Of a DNA stretch of 12,936 nt, positions 1-7,447 are shown one piece after another. The notes beneath the pieces are model-generated. The model worked only from the letters and a program-made list of their open reading frames with translations, was not told the DNA's origin and searched no databases. The stretch's first letter is position 1. Every line of letters begins with the position of its first letter. Position numbers and translations under genes: made by a program. The stretch is from Pavlovales sp. CCMP2436 (taxonomy: Eukaryota; Haptophyta; Pavlovophyceae; Pavlovales), in assembly GCA_026770615.1 (NCBI GenBank), contig MU631410.1, positions 240,763 through 253,698 on the forward strand. The letters run 5' to 3'.

Positions 1-19
1 GGGGGGGGGGGGGGGGGGG
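1..19. repeat. Poly-G homopolymer at the window edge
   Basis: Nineteen consecutive G residues open the window, followed by an A/T-rich stretch. It may be a real homopolymer or an assembly or sequencing end artefact. The neighbouring intron also contains long G/C runs, so the tract is not alien to this DNA. Confidence 0.9.
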
Positions 20-46
20 ATAAAAATAATTCGGATGTAACTAAAT

Positions 47-118
47 GGCAGAGTCCGGAAGCAGGGCACAGTCCGGGAGAAAGGCAGAGTCCGAGAGAAG
101 GGCAGAGTCCGGGAGAGA
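47..118. repeat. Short tandem repeat, about 18-bp unit, four copies
   Basis: Four imperfect copies of a unit close to GGCAGAGTCCGGGAGAAA lie head to tail (47-63, 64-82, 83-100, 101-118), varying by one or two bases and 17-19 bp in length. Read on the minus strand, the array stays open in the frame of the adjacent transposase-like gene and would give a Ser-Pro-Gly-Leu-Cys type repeat. A GT donor-like site at 128 suggests that it is instead intronic. Confidence 0.8.
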
Positions 119-128
119 GCGGAGTTAC

Positions 129-1213
129 CTTATGCTCAATCCAGTCCACGACGAGCACGAAGGTGACATTGCACCACACGGCGGGAATGAACTCCTCGTT
201 GAACCCGTAGTCATCCCGACGTTTGTGCCCGAGCCATGTGCGCATCTTCTCGCCGAACTGGTCGAGCGCGTGCCTGACCCAGTGGACCGCGTCCTTCTGC
301 GTGCGGTTGGTCCCCTCGAGCCCGTTGTTGTCGGAGCCGCAGCCAGCGCCGACCTGCACAGTGGGGGTGGGGGCAGAGGTGGGGGGCGGGGGGGGGAGGG
401 GGGGGATTAGTTGTAGAATATGGTCCCCTAGCCCCCGCCCTCGCCCTACCTGCACGCGCGTCCAGCGGAAGACAAACGCGTGCTCGAGGAAGTATTTCGC
501 CATGCGCGGCTGGGTCACCATCCAGAAGATGACGAAGAGGTGGCAGGAAAGCCACAGCAGCGGGAGCGTCGGCACGTTTTTGATCCGGTTGAAGTCGCGC
601 TGTAGCCTCTCGAGCACGGTCGGCGCCTCGGGCGCGGGGTGCTTGTTCTTGCCCACGAGGAGAGGCTCGAGGTGCGCCCGAGGTGCACGCTGCAGTCGTT
701 GTTTTTGCTGCCGAACACATCGATGCAGGCTTGCTTCGACTTGTCGTTGTTGTCCTGCTGCACGGCCGCGACGAGCCCAGGGAACTCAGGTCGGGGATGG
801 GGCGATGACACGGGGACGTCTCGCGCAACATACGCACCAGCCGGCCGGGTATAGATTGGTCGCACTTCCTCCGGAGTAGCTGACGTCTTGAACGTGTGCT
901 CCTCCTCCTCATATGTCATCGCCGCATCCCCCTCATCGTCGCTGTCCACCCCCATCTCTAGACCGGGGTGGGGGTCCACCTCGTCAGCATCGTCCGCCTC
1001 GTCGGCAGCGAGCGCGTTGAGTACGCCCTGGGCACTCGGCGTGTCCGACGCGTCCTCGTCCACGACGATGTGCCTCGGGGCCTTGCCGGCCGTGCGCAGC
1101 TCGTCAGCCTCGGACACGGGCTCGAGCGGCGGATCCTTGGACGGCGGGTACAGGCTGAAGAGGGGCAACCGCTGATCGGGTGGTGCGATCGCTGAGGGCC
1201 GCCACCACGACAT
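129..1213 (-). pseudogene. MULE-like transposase relic (C-terminal half recognisable), probably spliced
   Basis: The minus-strand gene opens at ATG 1213. Its first part, to about 650, is an acidic, low-complexity region (runs of D and E near 900-1000) with no domain I recognise. Reading then continues in another frame, from about 650 to 450, with a hydrophobic, aromatic segment that includes KYFLEHAFVFRW. After a probable 96-nt intron, the exon at 129-353 reads GSDNNGLEGTN, then QKDAVHWVRHALDQFGEK and WCNVTFVLVVDWIEHK. A hydrophobic helix region followed by a small-residue, NN-x-L/I-E-x-x-N-x-x-x-K motif is the pattern of the C-terminal part of eukaryotic MULE-type DDE transposases, where the Glu is a candidate catalytic residue. 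The first DDE aspartates are not visible. The frame change near 650 is either a decay frameshift or an unrecognised intron. It could also belong to another DDE family. Confidence 0.42.
354..449 (-). other. Probable spliceosomal intron, phase 0
   Basis: On the minus strand the boundaries read CAG|GTAGGG at 449 and TGTGCAG|GTCGG at 354. The interior has a branch-point-like CTAAT near 405-410 and then a long C-rich tract, so all four classical signals are in order. The segment is 96 nt, a multiple of three, and contains no in-frame stop. Retention would therefore add a proline-rich linker instead of breaking the protein. The flanking exons carry the recognisable transposase motifs while this segment is low-complexity, which favours an intron. 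Confidence 0.6.
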
Positions 1214-1263
1214 CCTTGCGCGTCGCGCCGTGCCTCGTGCTAATGTGACAAGCGAACTTAATG

Positions 1264-1289
1264 TACCACATTAAAGCTTTAATGTGGTA
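1264..1289. repeat. Perfect 26-bp palindrome with an extra half copy
   Basis: The segment from TACCACATT to AATGTGGTA is a perfect palindrome centred on AAGCTT (1274-1279). An overlapping smaller palindrome, TTAATGT-ACC-ACATTAA, lies at about 1258-1274. A further direct copy of TTAATGTGGTA lies at 1302-1312. This looks like abutting ends of small inverted-repeat elements, or a cruciform site, in an A/T-rich gap between two GC-rich blocks. Confidence 0.75.
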
Positions 1290-1689
1290 TTAGGAAAATC
1301 CTTAATGTGGTACTTGCTAGAAGTCGTGGGACCATCAGCTCCGCCATCGGTTCGGCATTTACACGTTCTAAAACTGGATGGTGCTGTCGCGAACTCACTA
1401 CGTCAGGCCTCGGTAGTAAGCTTGCGACAGCGCGCCGCCGGCCGGCCCTGCGCCCGCCGCTGGCGCCAATCTTCTCCAACGTGGACCCGATTCCGGGTAC
1501 GGCCGACGCCACGGAGCTCTCGCGCGGGTCTGGGCGCCGCACCGGCCGCCGCCACGGGCGGACCCCGCGCGCCGGCCCCGCCCGGCGCGTGCCCGCAGGC
1601 CGACACGGGCGACCGGGGCCGGGCGACGCCGACGCCGGCGCCCGCGTTGGACGCTCGGAGCGACGCCGACGCTCGCCCCACGCCGCGTC

Positions 1690-2190
1690 GTGGCGCACGG
1701 GTGTGAGCTCGCCGCGGCATGGCCGCTTGGCATGCTCCCGCCCGAGGCCCTCGCCGACCCGCCGCCCGCCTTTCGTACTGTATTGGCCAAGTCAGCCAAG
1801 TCGTCAACAACTACCTTCTGCGCGGGAATCGAGTACGACTGGGCACCGTCATCGCATCCCGGGGCGCGCATGCAGGGCCTCGCGATGCACGGCCGCCGCA
1901 TGTAGGGCCTGGCCGCGGCCGCGGTCGCTGCCCTCCTCCTCTACGGCGCTCTTCACGGACAGCGTGGCGGCGCCGACGCTGCGTTGGGTAAGCCGCCGCC
2001 CGCCGACCCCGCCACGCTCGCGGCTCTCAACGCTGGCGCCGACACACTCGAGGTCGTCATCGCCCCGCCCGCAACGGATTCCGGGCGGCTCATGCTGGCC
2101 AAGTTCGACCTCGCGCCCGACTACCCGCGCGCCGGCGACCGCTACCACGGAGCCTTGTCCACCGAAATTACACCTTTTGCGGCAGCGTGA
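1690..2190 (+). pseudogene. Unidentified GC-rich coding relic
   Basis: One plus-strand frame stays coding-like over most of this span, with strong G/C bias at third codon positions, which argues that it was once translated. It opens as a GTG-started stretch (1690-1905), is broken by TAG at 1903-1905, and resumes in the same frame to TGA at 2188-2190. The resumed part begins with a hydrophobic Ala/Leu segment (VAALLLYGAL, possibly a membrane helix or signal anchor) and then a soluble-looking portion including SGRLMLAKFDLAPDYPRAGD. Upstream, from about 1430 to 1690, coding-like fragments appear in other frames (for example FSNVDPIPGTADATEL) amid Pro/Ala/Arg-rich sequence, suggesting frameshifts. 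I do not recognise the family. GC-rich DNA produces long spurious frames, so the coding call is tentative. Confidence 0.35.
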
Positions 2191-2212
2191 TATAAGGGCA
2201 ATGTGACCGATT

Positions 2213-2286
2213 GAGAAGGAGTTGCGAGTGACGAAGTTGTTCTTCACGATGCGTGAAACAACTTTGCGATTTGCAACTTCTTCCCG
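2213..2286. repeat. Imperfect long hairpin, about 35-bp arms
   Basis: The left arm (2213-2248) and right arm (2252-2286) are inverted copies around a 3-nt loop (ATG). The innermost CGTGAA and ACAACTT blocks and the outer GCAACT and CTTC blocks match, with scattered mismatches and a 2-nt bulge. It could be a folded-back MITE remnant or a transcribed hairpin. Confidence 0.65.
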
Positions 2287-2404
2287 ATCGTCAGCCTTAA
2301 AAAACTGTTGCGAGTGTACGGAAGGTGTAGAAAATTTAATTCGGAAGGTAAATCGACGGACCGGGTGGGAGACTACTGCTCCGTGAGAACGCTCGCTGAG
2401 GTTG

Positions 2405-2436
2405 GAGCATCAGCGCCTGCGTGCGTGCTGATGCTC
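2405..2436. repeat. Perfect 10-bp stem-loop
   Basis: GAGCATCAGC (2405-2414) and GCTGATGCTC (2427-2436) form a perfect stem around a 12-nt G/T/C-rich loop. No gene end is close enough on either strand to assign it as a terminator. Confidence 0.6.
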
Positions 2437-2744
2437 ACAAGACGCGTCTTGGGAGTAGTATCAGCACACAGCAATCTTGACTGTTATGTAATGAATGTAA
2501 TGATGAGTCTGTATGCGGATGAGTGGAGCGCAGATCTGATTCTGTATGGAGCGCGGTACTACTCGGAGGCGGCTGCGATGCAAGGACATGGCGACACTTT
2601 TACGGTTGAAGTTTCGTCGCAGCATCGCTCCGCCGTGATGAAGTGCGCGTAACCACTGGGCGCCTGCGTGCTACGGTCAGCGTGGACTACCCAACGGCAC
2701 CGGGAGTGCAGGTATGGGTGGCGCATTGAAGTACCCCCATAGAG

Positions 2745-3030
2745 TGCCACACAAATTGCCTCTCTCACCTTCTTAGTTCTAACCGTGGCAATAAATCGCG
2801 GACTGTCACGTTCAGATGTATTAGCTACAAAGGAAATGCGAGTGTGTGGCAAAAGGGTCGTTAATATGGCAATGTGAGAAAAATTATTGTGGCATTTTCC
2901 TTGTTTTATTGTAGCAATGTGGAAAAAGTGTGTGGCAATAAGATGTGTGCGTCGCAATGAAAATTGCCACACGCATTACTTGTAATTTATTTATTGCCAC
3001 AACGTGTGTGTGTGTGGCAAATTGCAACCT
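2745..3030. mobile_element. AT-rich block with dispersed TGGCAA motifs, probable MITE remnant
   Basis: This A/T-rich block contains about ten copies of TGGCAA or close variants in both orientations, for example near 2755, 2785, 2846, 2866, 2931, 2963, 2993 and 3013. The ends carry inverted sequences: TGCCACACAAATTGCC at the left (about 2745) and TGTGTGGCAAATTGC at the right (about 3011-3025). A short GT microsatellite lies at 3003-3016. Terminal inversion plus many subterminal short motifs is typical of small non-autonomous DNA transposons whose motifs bind transposase. No target-site duplication is evident. The decayed polymerase reading ends just beyond its right edge, so its insertion may have removed the polymerase C-terminus. 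Confidence 0.4.
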
Positions 3031-3049
3031 CACAGTGTTTAAATTGTTA

Positions 3050-3705
3050 CGTAAATAGTGTGAAACTTCTCTTGCTCGTATGAGAAGGCACCCTTTTTGT
3101 TGAGTTGTTCGAAGACGTGCTCGACCGGGAGATTTCTCTTGTTTCTCGGCGACGGCTCGGATGCGGTGCTTCGCCCTGTTAGGATACAATTCGATCAGCT
3201 TCTCGAGCGAGCTGGCCATGAAGTCTATCGAGACCCGACAGCTGAATAGCCCGATGTTGAGTGCTTTTATCTTCTCGGAGTTTTGCGGGATGCCGCATAT
3301 GCGCACCTTGCCATCACCCTTGTGTTCCTCGTCGTCCACGTCTGCCGAGTTGATGAGGTGCGTGCACGACAGCAGCGCGAGCCAGATGTGATGCGTGTCG
3401 TAGCCCTGCGCGTTGTGGAAGAAGACGCTGATCTGCTTGTCGCGTCGGCGGTGCGTGCTGCATCGACGGCAGGCTGCGCCGGGGTATTCGCCGGTCATGT
3501 GCGAGTGGTCTAGATGCTTGTTTGTGCCCGTGAGACCCTCCTCCTCGCAGAGGTAGCACTTGGCCGCGTCGAGGAAGCTCTGGGGTTTCTCGCCGATGAA
3601 TATCTTGTGCTCCTTGGGCAAAAAGTAGACCTTGTACTTGTGATGAAGCTTGACGAGCAGCTCGACGAAATGGACGTGCGCGTCTGTTATGTTATGGTGC
3701 TCCAT
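3050..3705 (-). pseudogene. Polinton/adintovirus-type DNA polymerase B, downstream part (endoVII-like zinc motif, Exo II)
   Basis: This is the downstream portion of a protein-primed family-B DNA polymerase, the replicative enzyme of Polinton-like elements. The reading starts with a helical segment (HVHFVELLVKLHHKYK). It continues through CYLC near 3550 and DHSHMTGEYPGAACRRC at about 3465-3520, the Cys/His arrangement shared with recombination endonuclease VII and found inside these polymerases. Next is FFHNAQGYDTHHI (about 3380-3425), matching the Exo II N...D motif, and then DFMASSLEKLIE (about 3175-3215). A further frameshift follows. The other frame at about 3055-3135 gives LNKKGAFSYE, matching the family's conserved KGV-x-PYE block. 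All polymerase-domain motifs beyond this are absent. The ATG at 3705 directly follows the TAG that ends the inserted RT frame and is unlikely to be a genuine start. Confidence 0.72.
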
Positions 3706-4865
3706 CTACCGCCGGGTGCGCAGTCTCTGCGTCCAGGTGGCCTCGTGTGTCAGCGTCTGAGCGTCACTCTGTTGAGCTTCAGCGTCACCTTGCGGTGATA
3801 CCAAAGCGCCGACTGAGCTCCGAGCAGGCGATTTCGTTCGAGTTTGGTTGAAGATGGGTTTCACGTCCGTCAGTCCCGTCAGTTTGCGCCAAGAAACCTT
3901 GCCTTGTGCGGCCTTGCCCCAGCTCTCCGAGACGTCAATGCCGACTGCTTGCCTATCAAGGTTGAAGCGGGCTCTTTGGAGCTCGTGAGCTAGGTCGTGT
4001 CCGTAGTTGAAAAGCGGTGGCCCTCGGCCGCGAGGTACGTCGACCCACGATGTCATGAACTTGCGAGGAAGCCTCGACATATGCATGCGCATCACGTGTC
4101 CCGCCCAGCGTAGTTTCCGAGAGGAAATATGCCGGTCGATGTCCGCGATGCCGAGGGCGACGTACTGCGGCTTGAGGGCGGCGTACTTGAAGATGTAGTC
4201 GTAGGAGGAGGCGCGTTGCGGCTTTGTTCTCGTCATTACTCGCACGCAGCGGTTGTGGAACGTGTTCAGATTTCGCCGCAGCTTCGGTGTCAGCACCCAG
4301 GACTCGCAGCCGTAGAGCAAGATGCCGAGCACGAGGCAACGGTAGAGCTTGCCCTTGGAGGCGAGTGTGAGCGACTTGGAGCCGAAGTTCTTGTTGAAGA
4401 CGTTACTCCGCAGACAGCCAAAGGCTGAAGCTGCAGAACGGATCCTATACTCGATCTCGTCGTCATCTGTTAGGGATGACGAAAAGGTCGAGCCGAGGTA
4501 CCGAAACCGGTCGGTGAACGTGACGATGCCGAGCGCGTCGTCGATTTTGAGAAAGGGGGTGTCGTTTGTTGTTGGAGGGTAGCCGGCCGGCGGGTAGAAC
4601 ATCGCCTCAGTCTTGGACTTCTTGGCGACGGTGCCGTCGGTCGGATTCATTGTGCCGCAGTGCATCACGAGAGCGAAGCGTAGCAGATGCTTTTTGAGCA
4701 ACCGCGCGCCAAGCTCGAGATCCCCTCGCGTAGAGAAAGGTAGTGCGCCGTCGTCCGCGTAGAGCGATGCCCAAAAGTTGAAGACCTCGCCGCCGTCCTC
4801 GCCGAGCTTTCGCCCAGCGATCACGTCGTCTTCCTTGGTCATGAACTCGAGCTGCTTCCCCGAGG
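3706..4865 (-). mobile_element. 5'-truncated non-LTR retrotransposon RT fragment inserted in the polymerase gene
   Basis: A continuous minus-strand frame of about 385 codons encodes the C-terminal half of a LINE reverse transcriptase. WASLYADDGALPF carries the catalytic YADD box at 4750-4761. It is followed by HLLRFALVMH, KKSKTEAMFYPPAGY, FRYLGSTFSSSL, GILLYGCESW, HNRCVRVM and RKLRWAGHVMRM, in the order seen in palm-end, thumb and connection regions of LINE RTs common in algal genomes. The fingers and the motifs before YADD are missing, so the copy is 5' truncated, as is usual for target-primed insertions. It has the same orientation as the polymerase and ends in TAG at 3706-3708. The left junction is near 4855-4870, where the polymerase frame ends at VYDYLG. 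I found no poly-A tail or clear target-site duplication. Its frame is far better preserved than the host gene's, suggesting a younger insertion. Confidence 0.8.
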
Positions 4866-6359
4866 TAATCGTAGACATCGTCCGGGCTTTCGTCGGCGTG
4901 CACGAGCTGCAGGCGGTACGACACGGCCAGATACGGCTCGCCCGGGATTGCGGTTGCCTCACTTGCGGTTGCCTCAAAGTTGGCGTACGCGACGATGGGG
5001 GCTTTTTGGTCGAGCTTCTCCCACGGCTTGTCGCGGAGGGACCTGGGTTTGCGCGACGACTTTCTCGCGGGCCATCGGGTCTGCGATAGCCATTGCGCGC
5101 TCGTACGGAGTCGTCGATTTGTTCAACTCGTCCTTGTGGAGAATCGTCATTTGATTCTTACCGTTGCATTTGAGGATGTGTGCTTTCATGTTGTGCACCT
5201 GCAGCGCCGAGTTCTTGAAGGCGAAACTGTGGCAGCACGGGCAAAAGGTGCGATGGTCGTCGTCGATGGTGAGGAGGGCGTCGAGCGATCCGACGTGTAC
5301 GAAGTGGTCGCTGTAGAGTACCAGTGCGATGTGGCGGCGTTTGCGCTGGAGGGGCGCCGGCGCCACGCGAATGCATGTGACATCGCCGGCATCCTCTCCG
5401 ATACCGTAGATCGACCAGGTCAGCGAGGGGTTTGCGTGCTCCCACTCCTCAATCGTTGTGGACACCACCGGAATAGTTGTGCCTTCCGGGACGATGATTT
5501 TGTCCTGCAGCCCGCGCAGCACGCTCACACGCTCGGGGTGCGCTTTCCCCCCCTCCTTGGCAAACCCCACCAGGCTCGCCCACAGGAAGCACTTTGCGTC
5601 GCTGTTTTTGGGGTTCACGATCTGCTTCTTCGCGTTTCGGAAGTTCTCAGGTAGCTCCACGTAGCTGCCACCGGGGTCGTTGAGTGATGTTGGCATTACC
5701 GAGATGACGAAGGCTTTGGGTGCCATCATCCAGAAGCTGGGAATGGTTGCCGAGTCGACATCAATACCAAAGTTGGTTATTCGTTTCACAAGCCTGTTTT
5801 GATGTAGCCGATAAAGAGCCTGTTGAATTTCGGGCTGTCCTTGCATTGCTCCGAATTTGGCCTTGTAGTCGGAGTGCAAGTAGAATGTCTTGTCCTGAAT
5901 TTGCGGTCCGAGCGATTCATTCCCATCGGTGTCCGGAATCACCCGCAGGTACCTCGACGTGAGGACCGACGAGATCGCTCGGATTGCTGAAGCCGGCAAT
6001 CTGGCTACTTCACCCTTGACTAGCTCACCTATCACCACTGCCGCGGTTTTCCCGAAGATGCCCTTGCGTATGCAGTCCCAGACCTGGACCGCCACACTCG
6101 AGGTGTTGGGCGTCCTCGAGGGCCTGTACTCCCCCTCGTCCAGATACATGTCGCTTTCCATGAATTCTTGGATCCGAGCAGTTGTCTCTTGCGAAGGCTC
6201 CCATTTGACTTGGATCGTAGTGTACCCTCCCATGATTGTCTTCATTGTGATCGCCGGCGAGTTTGCGCGGATGCGTCTGATTTCTTGTGTGAGCAGGAAG
6301 GACGATTGCATGACTTCGCTGGCGTCCACTCTTTTAAAGTACTTACCGAGGATGTGCAA
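4866..6359 (-). pseudogene. Polinton/adintovirus-type DNA polymerase B, N-terminal part through Exo I
   Basis: This is the N-terminal half of the polymerase interrupted by the RT fragment. From about 6359 to 4976 one frame is open. Only the later part has family landmarks: GGSYVELPENFRN, then DAKCFLWASLVGF (about 5578-5606) and HPERVSVLRG; HFVHVGSLDALL and CPCCHSFAFKNSALQVH (about 5180-5245), a zinc-finger-like segment. These blocks occur in the same order in Polinton-type polymerases before the exonuclease. A frameshift near 5000-5050 then moves to the frame giving KAPIVAYANFEA (4970-4987), the Exo I block, and SYRLQLVHADESPDDVYDYLG. Exo I normally reads DFE, but here the Asp codon is AAC (Asn) at 4979-4981. 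The true start is unclear: the first ATG in frame is at 6311, and the frame can be followed upstream to a TAG near 6380. Confidence 0.72.
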
Positions 6360-6489
6360 GTCGAGTTCATCGGAGGCCTAGGCGACGCGCTTCTCGAGAA
6401 CATCAAATCCACGCTGGGTCGAAGGGAGTCTGCGAAGGAAACCCGAGGAATCGAATTCAAACACCCTCACCAACCTGCAGCCGAGCACC

Positions 6490-7447
6490 ATGGCGTGGGG
6501 TGAGGGCAATGCGTTTTTGCAGTTACTGGCACGCCCGCGTGGCACGACCACCCACGCGTTCAGTATGAGCGCGGCCATCAAGAGTTCGGAGGCGATCGAC
6601 TACAAGTTCTTCATCTCGAAGAAGGAACAGCAGCGCGCCGATGCGCTCAAGAGGCCGACCTCTCAAATCGACTCTCCGCGCGCCGGGCTCCCTTCGGCAC
6701 CTTTTCGAGGAGGTGTCCAGCTACTCCGTTATCCGTGTCACGGGCCTCATCAGCAGCGAGACGGTTACGGAGCTCAGCTCGATGCTCAAGCTGGAGGACA
6801 AAGCTCTCCGGCAGAGCCGATCCGACAAGCTAGTGTACACCATTTGAGGTCCTATGACACTCTGCGTCCGCATCGCGACCTGCCTCGAGGCTATGGGCAA
6901 GCTCACGACCCAAACGTTCTCCATCACCTACGCTCAGCACGGCCTGAGCTACGACGCTTTCATCGCCGAGACCCAGACAGAGGAGGAGCTCTCCGTCCGC
7001 CAGCGCAGCGTCGTGATCGAATACATTGGGGCACAGACAAACTTCTCGCTCGGTGAGTCCCTGGACAAGCTGAACTTGAGCCGCCTCTTCCCGGATTTAG
7101 TCTTCACGAGCGCGCGCTGCACTGGCTCCCACGCTACCTTCACCGGCTACGAGGCCACCTCCGAAGAGGCCACTACCGACGACCCTTACGCCGAGGAAAT
7201 CTCCCTGCCCATCTCTTTCGAAAACCACATCATCAACTATTCGCTGTCCAAGCTTGAGTAAGCCGTCTACCTGAGCGAGTCCACACTGCTCGCGATCTAC
7301 TGGAAAATCGGCTGCGACACCGAGTGCATCAACACCAACTGCCCGTGCATCCACCTCTGGCTCCCCAAAGACTCCACCCTTCGGAACATACACCCAACCT
7401 GCGAATTTTTTCCTACATCCCCCAATCAAAATAAAATCAACTCATGA
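6490..7447 (+). pseudogene. Unidentified gene divergent from the polymerase, frameshifted with in-frame stops
   Basis: Plus-strand coding begins at ATG 6490 or, more convincingly, ATG 6566 (MSAAIKSSEAIDYKFFISKK). Near 6640-6690 the coding signal moves one frame. The second frame (LRHLFEEVSSYSVIRVTGLI...) is G/C-biased at third positions. It is interrupted by TGA at 6845-6847, resumes (CVRIATCLEAMGKLTTQTFS, RQRSVVIEYIGAQTNFSLGE), stops at TAA 7259-7261, and still looks coding afterwards (ESTLLAIYWKIGCDTECINT with clustered cysteines) until TGA at 7445-7447. I recognise no family. It starts about 130 bp from the start region of the oppositely oriented polymerase, in similar base composition. 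It could therefore be another gene of the same virus-like element, for example a structural or accessory protein, but this is inference from position only. An intact shorter gene at 6854-7261 is an alternative. Confidence 0.45.
7430..7435 (+). promoter_or_regulatory. AATAAA polyadenylation-like signal
   Basis: AATAAA lies just after the decayed reading that ends near 7447 and immediately before the ATG of the next open frame. It could be a polyadenylation signal for the upstream gene. A chance A-rich tract is equally possible. Confidence 0.25.

Larger units (their letters stand above)
2191..2744. other. Gene-poor interval with two hairpins
   Basis: I see no convincing gene in this stretch. 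A TTG-started open frame at 2308-2652 has ordinary composition and no recognisable motif, so it is not called. The interval contains an imperfect long inverted repeat at 2213-2286 and a perfect 10-bp hairpin at 2405-2436, listed separately. Confidence 0.5.

Noticed and set aside
223..879. Plus-strand 218-codon open frame overlapping the transposase relic
   Set aside because: It is the antisense shadow of the minus-strand frames, with no motif and G/C-driven openness.
1902..1962. Possible 61-nt intron removing the TAG at 1903
   Set aside because: The GT and AG ends exist, but removal shifts the frame away from the coding-biased downstream frame.
1307..2206. Plus-strand 299-codon open frame
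   Set aside because: It is Arg/Pro/Ser-rich throughout, as expected of a wrong frame in G/C-rich DNA. The coding-like bias from 1690 onward is in another frame.
2308..2652. Open frame of 114 codons
   Set aside because: It has a TTG start, no motif and ordinary composition. The length is not unusual for chance.
2884..4977. RT and polymerase segment as one natural fusion protein, since both lie in the same frame separated by a single TAG
   Set aside because: The polymerase text lost at the left junction resumes at the right junction in a different frame relation, and the RT is 5' truncated. Insertion explains this better.
6341..6346. GTAAGT-like 5' splice donor on the minus strand near the polymerase start
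   Set aside because: The coding signal continues straight through it and no matching acceptor improves the reading.
1903..7261. Stop-codon reassignment (non-standard nuclear code) to explain in-frame stops
   Set aside because: All three stop types appear within relics, frameshifts are equally common, and the intact RT frame uses ordinary termination. Decay is simpler.
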